Source: Gonapodya prolifera JEL478
Taxonomy: Eukaryota; Monoblepharomycota; Monoblepharidomycetes; Monoblepharidales; Gonapodyaceae
Length of the DNA stretch: 64,000 nucleotides
NCBI GenBank assembly: GCA_001574975.1
Contig: KQ965731.1
Location: 1,237,737-1,301,736, forward strand
Reading direction: 5' to 3'
Shown: one piece after another, positions 23,675 to 35,602 of the stretch
How positions within the stretch are numbered: the stretch's first letter is position 1
Layout: every line of letters begins with the position of its first letter
Notes under the pieces: model-generated
Databases searched by the model: none
Seen by the model: the letters and a program-made list of their open reading frames with translations, nothing else
Told to the model about the DNA's origin: nothing
Translations under genes and position numbers: made by a program

Positions 23675-26600
23675 ATGGACTCCGATATGATATCAAAGGG
23701 ACTCGAGGTGCTGGGCCTCGATAAGGAGCAGGTCATGGCGAGAGTCTCCAAGAAGAGAAAGGTGCGTCGACCTCTTCACCCGTCCCTTTCCTCCTTGTTT
23801 TCATCCCGCGGTCCCTCAATTCCCCTGTTTTTGTCCTAACCGATAAAGTCGCGGACGGGATCCGTGGCATCTTCCTCGTCTGGCACAACCCCCTCTCTCT
23901 CTGTCCCCTCCTCTGCACATACACCTGATGCGAGCACCACCACGACGCAATCGGGGCAGGGGCAGGGGCCGGGGCAGCGAAAACCACGGCGAGACAAGGG
24001 CGTCATCGGCAGACTCGCCCGGCTCGAGTCGCTGCTCCTCGGCGGGCTGTCCAGAGACACCACCACCCAAACCCAAGACACTACTACAGCTCGCGGCATG
24101 TCGCTGTCGCCCAGCCTGTCGCCAGCCGAAATTACTCTTCCTCTACCTGCACCCTCACGTGACACACCCGTACCACACACTGCGCAGCAATCCCAGCCCC
24201 AGTCCCAGACCTCGACCTCATTCATCCGCCGCCCGTCCCCACCTCGCCTCTCCCACTCTGCATCCTCCTCCGAACGCTCCCTGTCCGTGCACTCCGCCTT
24301 CTCCACCCACTCGTCTCCCTTCCTTCCCCCGCAATCGCCCTCCTTCCCCAGTACATCCTCCGTCCTCTTCGACACCTCTGACATATCCGTCCTCTCACTT
24401 CGAGTCGTTGACGCCGACCCCGGCACGTCGTCCTCGTCGGCACTGTTCGATACGACGCACTGGGACGCGGGAACGCCCATGCCGGACTTGCCCTCGTTTG
24501 ACGCGTCCGCGTGGCATATTTCGCGGACGTTGACCGCGTTTGATGATGTGAGTGGTCGTGAGGTGGAAGGGGTGAGCGACAGAGGGCGTAAGACCGGAGT
24601 AGCGAGGTGCGAGCGCGGCGAGCAGTCAAGCGGTGCGAGGATTCCAAGGTATAAGCGTGAAGCGGATTGGAATACACGTCTGAAGGGCGTATATTTCAAA
24701 AAGAGCTAATGTCCAGAGACGGTGACTTGGGCCGCAGGACCGTAGAGGCACAGAGGAATAAATATACGAGGTATACGAGCGGACAGAGCACCGTCGCAGC
24801 TTGCTAAAACCATCCTCGCCTTACCCCTTCACAGCTCCCCCCGGTCCCACCACCCACGATCCTCAACTCACTCGTCCTGCTCTACTTCGACCGCTTTCCG
24901 CTGCACTTCTCGCTGATGCACTTCTCCCTGGTCCACCGGTCAGCCTTCCTATCCTCCTCGTCGCCTCCCGACCCCATCGTCATCTACGCCATCCTGACCA
25001 TCGCGTCGCACATGCACGAGAGCCCCGAAGTCAGGGCAATGGGGCGCGGCGTCTTCTTTCCGAGACTCAGACGCGCCATCAGGGCGGGCGCGGATCGCCC
25101 GGGCGTGCCCGGGTTGGTGGGACTGTTGTATGGGTTTTCGTTCGCGGTTAAGCACGTAATGGTACGTTGAACCACTCGGCGCTTCGGCAGGTGTAGTCTG
25201 GGATCTCATGCACGCAAAAACGATCATTTCGCCAGTGGAAGGAGGCCTACTTCTACTACATCCAAGCCGTGTCTCACATCAAGCTGCTCAACCTCGTGAC
25301 GGAGCGAGCACTCGCCGAGCGTCTTCCCTCGTGGACGGACCGGGAGTCGTACCGGCGATGTTTTTGGTTCACTTACATTTGCGTGAGTCGACACAGCCAC
25401 ATGATTGTCCAGAACGCACCGTGACAGACGCTTCTCGCTCCTGTTGTAGGACCGGAGTATCGCCGCAGCTACCAACCGACCCGTCGCGCTGCAGGACGTC
25501 GAGACGTGTGGGATCATGTTACCGTGTCCTGACGAGTGAGTTGACTCCTCGAGGGCATCAATAACTCGTTTGCTAACCACTCGTCTCGGGCCTAAAGAAT
25601 ATGGGACAGCGCATACCCGCCCGCATCCTACATACCCCCGCACACGCTCGACTCCTTCTTCTCGATCCGCACAACCGCTACAACACCCGACCCGACAGCC
25701 ATCTCGCAGTTCGCGTTCGAGTCCGCCCTGTGCTACCCGTTTGGGCACGTCGTGGAGTTCCACCAGCACTGGTGGAACAGGGGCGTGATGCCATTTGCGC
25801 CAGGAAGCGAGCGCCAGAAGGCGTCGGTGCTGGCACGTATGGGCGAGATTGAGGAGGAGCTGGAGACGTGGAAGAGGAAATTGGACGATTATGTCACTGC
25901 AGGTGGGAAGGGACTGTCGGAGAAGAGTGTGCGGAGGCTCAAGTTGAGCTATCATGGTGTTTGGACAGGTGTGTTTGAGGGTGTGGGGGTGGGTCGATGG
26001 GTGGGGAACCGTCGAGTTTTTCTTTTCCCTTTTGGTACACTCAAACCCAACCCAAACCCCCCTCTAAGTCCTCCACGGTCCTTCAACCCTGACGCTCAAA
26101 CTCGCGACCGAATTCGTCCTGCGCCCCGTATGGATTGCAGCGTCACCCAACCCTGGCGCCGCCTACCGCGTGGGGAACTTTGACCGCGCGGAGCTGGAGC
26201 GGACTTTAGTTGCGTGGGTGAGTTGCTGCACTCCATTGAGCAGGGGGTTGTCCGAACAACGATCATTGGTGAACACCCGCCCTAAACTTGGCGACCACCT
26301 TGTTCTATCCCCCTCCGCTCCCGCGGCCTGAAGTCCCAATCCCCTTCGTTCCTGTCCGCGTTCGCGCACGCGGCGGAGGCGTCCGAGATCGCAAAGGAGG
26401 AAGAGAACCACCTGACCGAGGTCGGCACGGACACCTCGCACGATACGACGACTGTGCTGTGAGTCTTTGCGATTTCCTTCTTTGGAGAATCTATGCCTCA
26501 CCGCGCCTGCTCCCCTCACTACTCCCCCCACCCCACCCCACCCCTCCAAACACGCAACCTCCCACCCCACAACCACTACCCAAGCCTGTGTCCTGTCGTC

Positions 26601-26858
26601 ATCATTTTCCTGGCCACAGGGGCGCTCCAAACGGTTCTTGATGGCCCCGCCCCGGACGGCCTCGTGGAGCGGGCGCACACTGTCCTTGCAGAACTGCATC
26701 GCATGTGCAAGGCGGCGCTGGGGCACACCAAGGCGGATAAGTTGCTGCTGAGACTGGCGGATGAGATTGGCCGGATGGATGTTGGTGGCACAACGGCGGC
26801 GGTGGGTGGAGGAGGTGCCGGGGCTGTGGGGGTGGTAGGTGGGGCAATTGCTGGGTAA
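23675..26858 (+). CDS. Fungal-specific transcription factor domain protein, no visible Zn cluster
   Basis: Exons: 23675..23761, 23849..24547, 24835..25161, 25236..25382, 25450..25535, 25598..25968, 26069..26217, about 26332..26459, and a last exon from about 26622. The N-terminus (MDSDMISKGLEVLGLDKEQV) leads to a basic, Ser/Thr-rich region with KPRRDKGVIGRLARLESLLL, which resembles the linker plus dimerisation helix that follows a Zn2Cys6 cluster. From the third exon on it is a fungal-specific TF middle homology region: LLYFDRFPLHFSLMHFSLVH, YFYYIQAVSHIKLLNLVTE, DRSIAAATNRPVALQDVE, LPCPDEIWD. No CxxCxxxxKxxC cluster was found in or upstream of exon 1. I could not bring the final junction (around 26460/26622) into frame with canonical sites, so the C-terminus is tentative. 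Confidence 0.72.
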
Positions 26859-28315
26859 GGGAATGGGAGCGTGAAAGGGTTGATCGCATCAGAGTATAAA
26901 GGTACACGTGTTTTTTATTTCCTTTTTGTTTTGTATTTTGCAGGCAATGTGTACGTTTGATGTACTTGACCTTTCTTCTCGCGACGAAACGGCCAGCTCT
27001 CACAAGGAGAATGAATGCACTCTTTTTAATGAAGTGTTTTATCGATTCCACAAGTGTGCCTCTATGAGAGGTTCTGCAATGAATTGAAAGATTGCATATT
27101 GCGAAGACACACAACAAATGTGGCAAAATATTGAGTCGGGAACTGGGTGCAAGGCCTCCACTCCAACTTCCACAACCCAAACCATTCACCACGTGCGGCT
27201 TTCGCAGACCACTCGCGGCTTTCAAGGCCACTCGATCGTCACGCAAAGTGCTGAAATCGAGTAATGCGATGCCGTTTGCTGCCCGTAGTTAGTCCGGAAC
27301 ATCACGTCGTTGGATTTGCAATACAAACATCGAATACTCCCATAACGTCCGAATCTCCCCGAAAATTTGGCAGAAACGATCTGTGGTTAGCTTTCAAACC
27401 AAATGTGGGGCGAAATTTCTTTGAAACGCTCAAATTTGCATATCCCACAATACCGCATGCAGTGACAAATTATAAAAAATTATAACTCCGAAGCTAAAAT
27501 AACATATGCAGAATGATCGCTTCTCGCGTCTGATACCAAGCTTCTATGCGGAAAACCTTTGAACAGACGTCTGATATCGGTATCCATTTCAACTTCTTCG
27601 ACAGATCACGCAAGTAGTGAGTCTGGCCATTCAGCAAGCAGTGCCAAGCAATTTGATCTCGAGGAAACATGCGCCATACTTCATCTCTTGAAGGAAGGGT
27701 ACATGGAGCTGCCGCCGCCTGGCGCACCCCGGGAAACGGTTCTGGGGTGGTCACCCCGCCCCCCCAGAGCCGGCTAAAGCTCCGCGAGCGCGCACACCAT
27801 CGGTGCATTTGGTGAGTGTCGGTCTCGGAGGTGTGTTGTGGGCTGCTATCCAAAAATTTCTTGCGATTCTCTTTATGTCAACCAATGATGCAAATTCCAA
27901 GGACTTTTGGACTGCAATCCTTTTCCTACATTCGGTGCACGTTTGTTGTGGTCTGGGGTGGTATCTGTGAACCTTTGTTCTTCATGTTGTCCACTGTCTT
28001 CGCGGCTTTGTCCAAGTGCGACATCACCATCAGTAACATGTGTGACCCTCAGCGAATATTTGGATCAAATGAATTCTGAAATGTTTTGATCATGGTTCTA
28101 AAATACAATGCTATCGTCATTTAATGGTGCGTAGTCGTGGTTCGTGATTGATGGTTCGCTCGCATCTGCTCGTCAACCCTCGTCTGCGTCTGCATAGGTT
28201 CTTCTCGTGCTTGGCGCTTTGTTGCAGCAGTCCAACTGTGCAGCAACGTCGAATCCACGTCCCCCTCCAAAGCGCGCAATGCATTACCACCACGCTCCAC
28301 CCTCCTCTCACTGCA
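26859..28315. other. 1.45-kb intergenic region, nothing recognised
   Basis: Downstream of both flanking genes (they converge here). It contains an AT-rich patch near 27400-27510 and a GC-rich patch near 27700-27800. Frames on both strands have no family resemblance. It may contain decayed repeat DNA, but no ends or copies were found. Confidence 0.45.
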
Positions 28316-29561
28316 TCACCGCAAAAACGCTATAATCCCCCACCGCTCACCGACCTCGACGGGCGTAACGGCATGCCACAACCCTCCCAGATGGAACAGT
28401 GCGTGCCCCGGTGTGTGGGAGTAGGTGAGGAACGGGTGAGTGTGTTCGGCGTGCGAAAAGAAGGAGAGGAGCGAGCCCCGGAAGGAAGAGGGGGAAGGGT
28501 TCAGGGCGAGGCAGAGATTGAGGGTGATGGTGCACTGGGACGAGAAGGTGTGGTGAGCGCGCTGATACGACGGGACATTGGCCTACCTCAGCAGTTGGCC
28601 GTTGGCGGACTTGTCGGTCTTGCACACTTCAGGCGTCCACATGCCCTTCCAGGCGGGTTACCTCCGGTATACTTTCTCGCTCTTTCACGTTCCACGCCCT
28701 CCGACATAATTTCCATCTCGAGAACTCCTCACGCTTTCGCATTTCGCGGTTCATGTCTCACCCAGGATCTCCGGAGGAAACCACGGCCTTTCTTGCTTCA
28801 CGCCGCAGGTTCAAACTAACCTTGTCAAAGTGCTTCGATAGGGCCTTGAGGCCACCGCCGTTTGCGGGGTCATGAGGGTCGGGAACGTACTTTACGAGAA
28901 AGAACTGTGACCTTTCAAACGACTGGAGAAGAACTTAAGCAACACAACAGTTGACACGAAGAAGATGAGGGTAGGGACATACCATGTCTGTCATGTCCGG
29001 CCACATCCAAGCTGCGTCGCCATGTTCGGGGAAGAGAATGGGTGCTATGTCGCGAATGATGTCGAAGAGGTCCTGAGTGCATTGTCGCCAGGGGGACGAT
29101 GGGTCAGAGAGTATGTAGCGCTTGTGCTGTGTGGAGATTGGAGATGCAGGGTGGTTCTGCGGGGTGTGGAAGGTTGGTGGAGTGGAGAAAACGGGTGATT
29201 GGGGGTGAGCAGGGTCCGGAGGGTAGAAAGGAAGGGTAATCACAAAGAAGTCGACGATTTTGCGTGCACCCTCGTCGCTGAGCAGGGGAGTCGCCCAAAG
29301 TGATGGCGCGAGACGCGAGAACGCGTTCGGGTGCGAGTCTACAAACGCGGTGTTGACGGCGGCCACGAAACGCGGATGCAGCAGAGAAAGCAGCGGCGGC
29401 GGCGGATCGCGCGGCAGAGACGAGACGACGTGCGGCGGGGGTGGAATGGGGAGAGGACGCGGTAGTGGCATGAAGCCTGTGGCCACACTTGACGGCAGCC
29501 TCGGAGAATTGGGACAAGATTCGCATTGGAAGACCGATCCCACAGCATTCGAATTGCTCAT
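28316..29561 (-). CDS. 2-oxoglutarate/Fe(II)-dependent oxygenase-like protein
   Basis: Exons complement(join(28316..28534,28821..28922,28983..29561)) give 299 residues in frame. The second exon ends with the metal motif HxD (SKHFDK), and the third begins CTITLNLCLALN, as after the HxD strand of this fold. Near the C-terminus are the distal His and the 2OG-binding Arg in LWHAVTPVEVGERWGI. Together these give a complete HxD...H...R set. The N-terminal part has a Pro-rich stretch and IRDIAPILFPEH. The substrate is unknown; prolyl-hydroxylase-like or small-molecule oxygenases are possible. The intron between the last two exons is unusually long (286 bases). The start is the ATG at 29561; an alternative in-frame ATG lies near 29490. 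Confidence 0.72.
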
Positions 29562-29626
29562 TCGGAATTCAAAAGAGACAACGATCCGCTCGCAGATCCA
29601 CTCAGCTTCACTACCGATCGCACTAC
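29562..29626. promoter_or_regulatory. 65-base divergent intergenic region, oxygenase / DRC4
   Basis: The two inferred start codons, 29561 (minus) and 29627 (plus), face away from each other across 65 bases. Co-regulation or overlapping 5' UTRs are likely. No motif was identified. Confidence 0.35.
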
Positions 29627-32600
29627 ATGGTGCGTCTGGGTGTGTCCGCTTCTCTACCGCATTCCTCACTCGATTCCATTCTCCATACCCATTCCTCTCC
29701 TCTCCACCACCCCCTCACGCCACGCTGCACTAGGCCGCAAACGCACAGCAGCAGCTGTCAAAGGCGGAAGCCGACCAGGCTGCCCTCGAGGCAATGTCGG
29801 ACGACCAGCTCAAAGATACTCTTAAGAAGCTGCGTGAAGAGGCAGCGCAGCTCGTGGAGGAAAGGAACTTCTTCAGTGTCGAAAGGGTGAGTAATGGCGA
29901 TGTCTGAAGCGCAAAGCGCGCAAGACGGAGGCGTCAGCCAAAGGGGAGCCTTCAGTTCGGAGACACAAAGCGCAATGGCCGCAAGGCCGAGACGGCCAGA
30001 GGCGAAAAGTTCCGACATGTAGCGTATATCGAGCGACGGAGGCTAGTGATCCTACGCGGAGCGCACTTGGAGTGACAGAGGCGAATGATGCTGCGCAGAG
30101 TGTCCTTCTCGCGAGGCCTGAACACAAACGTCCTGCTGGAGGGTAATAATCCTATACGGAGCGTACTTAGAGCGACAGAGGCCGAGGAACGTGACGGATG
30201 AGCACCACGCGGAGCGCAGCTTGAGTTCGGAGGCGAAAGATGTGCCACAAATGGGATATTGAGTTTCAACCATGTGAGGGTCATGGAGGCAGACAAGTCA
30301 GCCGAGGTTAGCGACTTGCTGAGTGGATATTAAGTGATCACTGCTTCAATTCAAGGCGAGGTGAATGGCTTACGGGCGGGAGGCGAGTGACATGCCGTGG
30401 AGTAGCCATGTAATTAATTTGGCAACGACGTGGAGTGCTCCATACCGTTTTATAAGATTTCAACGGTGAATGCGAAGGAGTGCACTGGATCTGAGATACC
30501 CTTAAGGAGGATTGACCCCGACTTCATGAACGGACACAATCTGACCGCCATTTCTTACACAACCTGTACCCATGCACTGCACCCCGCTAGGACCATATCG
30601 TGACATTCGCCTCCGTCCTGGACGAAGAGCTCGCCGAGGCCCATGCCGCGCTACTCAACAAGGAGCGTGACCTCGAGGATGGCGAGGAAAAGCACCAGCT
30701 CGAGATTAAGGTTCGTTTATTGCGTGGCGTGGGGCCGATTCCGTGGTTCTCACATTCTTGCTTTCCTCGCTCATGCCTTTCTTCTTCATATCCTTCACTC
30801 CGTTGCAAATTCTCCCCACTCGCTCTGTTCATATCTTTCTTTCATCCCATCTCTGATTCGTCCTCCTCATGTTCTTCCAATGCCGGCTCTCCCACCTTCT
30901 TTCTTCTCTCTATGACACGCGCCTCACCCTGTGGACTCCTTTCTTCCTTCCTTGCCACGTGCCACATATCGCATATCACGCACAACTCCATGCAGGTCTA
31001 CAAACAAAAAGTCAAGCACATGCTGTTCGAATTTTCCCACGCCGTAGACCACCACCGCCGCACACACGAATCGCACCTTTCCGACCTCGCCACCTCCACG
31101 GCCACGGAGCAAACGCACCTCGCAGCCTCCAAGCGCGCGCTGCACCGACAAACCCTCGACCTGCAACAAGCGCACGAAGACGAGATCCGTACAGTGAAGC
31201 GGGAAAATGCCCGAGAGGTCGAAAAAGTCACGGAGGAGCTGCGCGTCAAGGAGGAGAAGCTAGCCCGGATGTGGGAGGACAGGGTCAAGGAGTTGAGGAG
31301 TGATTTGGAGATTAGAGCAAAAACCGAGGTGCACGAGATTGAGGAGAGGAAGAATTTGCAGTTGAGCGTGTTGACAAAGCAGTGAGTTTTTCTTGGGCAG
31401 GTTCTGTGGTGGGATGTTGATTGACTGTCCCGCGGACCAATTGGTAGGCACGACAAGGCCTTTGCCGAAATGAAGACGTACTACAACGACATCACGCTAA
31501 ATAACCTCGCGCTGATCAATTCGCTCAAGGTGCGTTGTTGTGCGGCTGCAGAAGGGGTGGGGAGAAGGACAGTGCTGTGATGTGTTACACAAGTAGTGCT
31601 TTGGTATTCCAAATGCTGGCTTTGTTCTCTGGTTCTACGGCGCTTTGTGTTGCTGTTCTTTTCACACCTCACTTTCACTTATATCCTCCCCACAACACGC
31701 ACCTCACCCAGGAACAATCCGCTACCATGACCGCCCGCGCGGCCACACACACATCCCAAACCGCCCTCCTACTATCCCAAAACAAAACGCTCTCCCAACC
31801 ACTCTCACAAGCCCGCGCGGCATGCGACTCCCTTCGCCGGGACTTGGCCAACCACGACAAACTCAAGTCGTCCCTGCGCATGGTCACGGAGCGGTGTCGC
31901 GAGATGCAACGAAAGGCCGACGACGCGCGACTCGAGTGCGAGAAGCTGAAGGCTCGGATGGAGCAGGCGGGGAGCGATACGCGGGAGTGGGTTGGAGGGT
32001 GGGCTGATGGGGTTAAGGGAGTCGTTGAGAGCGGGGGTGAGGAGGGCAAGCGAAAGGTTCGTGCAGTTGTGGGAGGGTCAGTGCGCGTTTGGGCATTATG
32101 TGACGTTAGTGGTAGGCCCTCGAGGCGGCGATACGGCACGGGTCGGAGGAGCTTCAAAAGAAGGTGTGTTTTGTGTGAACTTTTTGTTGGGTGTGCATAC
32201 ACCTCACGTCGCCGTCACATTCCCCATCACCACCTCTTTCACCGTCCGGCACACAAAGGACTCCCAACTCACATCTCTCCTGGCAAGCCTGCCCACCCCA
32301 TTACGAACATCGTCCCCCACAGCGCCGGCGTCGCGCCGCACGAGCCGGCGCCTGACAGCGCGGGCAGCGGAGACGACCGAGGACGCGGGTGGCAAACCGG
32401 GGTTGACAATTGACCGAGCCAAGAAGATCATGTCGACTGTGGAGCGGTTGGTGGATGAGAAGAACGGAAAGGTGCGGGAGTTGAGGGAGGAGCTGGAGCG
32501 GGCGGCGAAGGTGAGTCGCTGGGAGAGTGTGCTAGTGGGGGGAGTTGTGTGTTCAAATGGTGCTAATCCGTTGTGTGGTGCGGTGGTAGGCCCAGTCCGC

Positions 32601-32661
32601 GTTGAAAAATACCGTTGAGGCGAAACTGACCGAGGTTGGACTGCAGTTGTCCGAGGTCTAA
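29627..32661 (+). CDS. Nexin-dynein regulatory complex subunit 4 (DRC4/GAS8)
   Basis: Conserved blocks in order: [113 protein letters not shown]. These are the signature helices of DRC4, which links outer-doublet microtubules to dynein regulation in motile flagella. Clear exons are 29734..29886, 30591..30710, 30996..31381, 31448..31529 and a run of later ones to the stop at 32661. The start is inferred: an ATG at 29627 sits directly on a GTGCGT donor, giving a one-codon first exon in phase with 29734. If this is wrong, the next in-frame ATG is 29794. The segment around 31985-32090 is less conserved. Intron 29887..30590 is 704 bases, far longer than its neighbours. Confidence 0.88.
29890..30300 (+). 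repeat. GC-rich degenerate repeat array inside DRC4 intron
   Basis: Within the 704-base intron a unit of roughly 60-110 bases recurs imperfectly. Its common pieces are GAGCGACRGAGGC, ATCCTAYRCGGAGCG, GCACTTGGAGTGACAGAGGC and GTTCGGAGGCGAAAGATG. It has no coding capacity. A similar composition and the GGAGGCGAAT motif recur in an SDR intron at 54.7-54.9 kb. Confidence 0.5.
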
Positions 32662-32792
32662 ACTGACTGAATGCGTAGTACGCTACATAACAATAATTAT
32701 TTATTTCACTTATTCATGACAAATGCATTTGATGCTGCGGCCGTACCAAGCAATGGGGTCACCACAAAACTTGCGTGCCCACGTTCCAAATC

Positions 32793-34615
32793 ATGCAGGG
32801 CGCAGGGTTTTTCGGCGGATCGAGCGGCGGCGGCGACGGAGGGGGATCGTGGAATTCGCCCTCGTGGGGCGACAACAACAGCAGCCACAACCACAACCAT
32901 GACTCGCATCGCGACTCCCACCGCGACTGGGACTCCCCAAACACACAACCATCCTCCCCATGGTGGCCTTCCCGCGACGCGCTTCTTGGGGCCGGGGCGG
33001 GAGCTGCTCTAGGTTGGGGTCTCGGATCCCGCTGGTCCCGCGGGGGTTATCAACCTATTGTCGGGCCCAGTGACCCTCAACCCCGCTTCGTAGTCGCACC
33101 ACAGCCTGTTTTCCTCGCTCCGTTTCCGCGCCCCGCCCCACCAATGTCCCCGCTGCGGGCCTTTGCCTGCTGCTTATCATGCTGGTTAGCCGTCGTTGCA
33201 CTTATAACCCTAATAGCCCTCGCGGCCATCACACCCCACTCGTACTCAACGACGCTCACCGTCGTGGCGGGTGACCGCGTGGTGGTGGATCCCGGACGGG
33301 ATGCCGTGTGGACCCTGGGGTACGACTTTCGGGCAGACGTCGGGGCGGACGTGTTTGTGTTCCAGGACGCTCTGGACCCCGTGGACGACATGGAGAAGGA
33401 GAAAGACAACAAAATTGTGTCAGCCGACACTGCGACGCTCCCGGCGCTCAACTTGACCGTCCCAATGTTCCGCACCGTCAATGTGACCCTTCCCCCTGGT
33501 GGGGCGTACAAGTTTGTGCGCTTTGACCTGTACCAAGGCTCCACGTGGCGCGTCGAGTGGGATTTGAAGAAATGGAATATCGAGCCGTGGGTATTCCGTT
33601 ACTCAGGTGTCGTCAAACCTTGGACTGACGCTTCCCGTGTACATTTACCTCTTGACCATCAACTTATCCTCCTTCACCACCATCTCCGTATCTCCAGCTC
33701 ATTTGCCGCCTTCCCCTCCGACTCCGCCTTCTCCCACTTCACATCCACAGGCGACGCCTCCGAGAGCCTTCACCGGCGCCAAGCCGCCAAGGGCGTATGG
33801 ACCGGCCGAGCGTCTCGCCGTGGCGAATACTACTTTGCGTGGTGCGTGTATCATGCTTCGTTACTCTCCCTTACCTCGCCTCACCTCAACCCTGCTTCAG
33901 GTACACGACGGACTCCCGAGCCTACGCACTCTCCGGATCCGCCGCGGTCCATGTATCCTCCCTCACATACGACACCGCAGGCGCCATCGGTGTATGCCGG
34001 GTGCCTTCCTCGCCACCCACTGCCGCGTCCACATCCACGGCGGCCGCACCCTCCCCTACCAAAACTCGCCCGCGCGAAGTCGATTGTGCGCCCTACGTGT
34101 TCGCCGACGCGGGCGCCAGAACGACGTTTTTGGTCGTGGCGCCCGTGCCGGGGGAGCAGGGGCACGAGGCCGATTCGTATGCCGTCGAGTGAGTACGCTA
34201 AGTCGTTTTGGTCCTGTTGCTGCTTTTGCTCACCCTTCACCCTGCTTGCCACCCACACCAAACCCGATACATCTACCTTTATAGTGTCACCAAACCCCGC
34301 AACACGATCCTCCTCCTGGACGTCTACCTCCCGCCCGCCGCGGTCCTGTTCTTCTCGCTCCTGATATGCTGCCCCCTGTGCTGCGGGTGTCGACTCTACT
34401 CGTGCTGCGTTCCAGACTCTGAAGACGTCACAGTCGAACCCTCGTACGCGCCCGTCGTGGAGTCGCCCGGCGCAGTTGGGCAATCTCCGGCCTCTTCCGC
34501 GCCAAGCCCCCGCTCAGGGGATGGATCCCACGCGAACGAGCCGGAGCAGCCCCCGAGTTACCAGGAGGCCGTCAGGGGTGGCTGGGCGGATTACGGGGCG
34601 GTGGGGAGGGCGTGA
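32793..34615 (+). CDS. Two-pass membrane protein with large ectodomain and PPxY tail
   Basis: The start is the ATG at 32793. Four exons are inferred, with introns near 33606-33751, 33842-33900 and 34191-34285. The N-terminus is Gly/Ser/His/Asp-rich (DSHRDSHRDWD). A first membrane span (CWLAVVALITLIALAAIT) is followed by an ectodomain of about 270 residues with a DRVVVDPGRDAVW start. A second span (DVYLPPAAVLFFSLLICC) ends in a Cys cluster (CCPLCCGCRLYSCC), probably palmitoylated. The cytosolic tail ends with EQPPSYQEAV, a PPxY motif that binds WW domains of Rsp5/Nedd4 ligases. Topology suggests both termini are cytosolic. The family was not recognised; the layout recalls some plant APD-type membrane proteins, but there is no RING domain here. 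Confidence 0.72.
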
Positions 34616-34769
34616 AACTGGGTGTGTGGTAGAGGAGGTTTTGGTGTAGTGTTATTTAGATTAGCGTGGAGGGACGCTCATGAGCTTGAGTTCGTTTAAT
34701 GATGTAGTCTTTTTGATGTTTGTGTTAAGCATTGTGACTTCCGATTCACAAGAATAGATGCCTGGTTGA

Positions 34770-35095
34770 TTAATGGCTAATTACAATTTGAATTTGCGGC
34801 AATTCTGCTTCTGTATGCATATTTGAGTTTTGTTGCATGTCAGTTTTCAAACTGGCCCAAACTGGACCTGTTTTGCATCCTCTTTCCTGGACAACCGCCA
34901 ACAAGACTGCAAACTCCGTCAGGACGACTTTAGTCTCATAGTATTTTCGGAATCCGGGTCCAATGGAAAAGAAAATACTCGCAATTTCATTATTTTGTTC
35001 ATAAAACCTGCTGACTGCTTCGGTCTCGCCTCCCCAATCCATTGCCATTGCCCAGCCGAATACGTCTTCCCTGAGATGCAGGACTTGCTCGGTGC
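34770..35095 (-). CDS. Terminal exon of an unresolved minus-strand gene
   Basis: This frame reads as plausible helical protein (REDVFGWAMAMDWGGETEAV, FYEQNNEIASIFF, VVLTEFAVLLAVVQ) and ends at a stop at 34770. Upstream pieces in the same direction near 35160-35270 (RRLFGLLDEKIRFAEEK; PYLFELEIPHDYKK) look coding, but I could not join them in phase. The opposite strand also has an open frame at 35092-35421. I do not recognise a family. It lies 0.5 kb downstream of the repeat-peptide gene on the same strand. Confidence 0.35.
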
Positions 35096-35602
35096 GTGTT
35101 TACACGCAAGCCACCGATTTTAGAGGGGATGGCGGGGTACGAATCCGCCTCATCGGGCGCCGTCGGCCACTTTCTCCTCTGCAAAGCGGATTTTCTCATC
35201 CAGCAAACCAAACAAGCGGCGCTTTTGACATCGCTGGCCAGTTTCTTGTAGTCATGTGGTATCTCAAGCTCGAAGAGATACGGCTGTTGATTCCCTTTGG
35301 CTCAAATAAGAACCTGCATCGCTATAGCGTTACTTACTCCAATGAAACGATCAAGTATGGGAACATTTCACGGGGTGGCGCGGTTATCATGCCGGGTTTC
35401 CCATCGGAACTCTCTTCTTGATCCCAGCACGATTTCTGGATCCTCAACGGACGATACGAAGAAGAATTCAATGCATAACGCAAAGAATCCAATAAGTCAA
35501 GAACCCTGCAGAAATTTCCCACTTTCGGAGCACATCGTCTGTTTACAATTTTGAATGTCTCGACGACAACCTGCGTCCCACCACATTAGGGTCATTCAAT
35601 GC

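Noticed and set aside
26602-27246. 214-codon minus-strand frame
   Set aside because: Half of it is antisense to the TF gene's last exon and the rest is low-complexity intergenic sequence.
35092-35554. Plus-strand frames (109 and 85 codons) that look protein-like
   Set aside because: They overlap the better-supported minus-strand exon pieces, and joining them needs an intron that gives an unconvincing protein; left unassigned.
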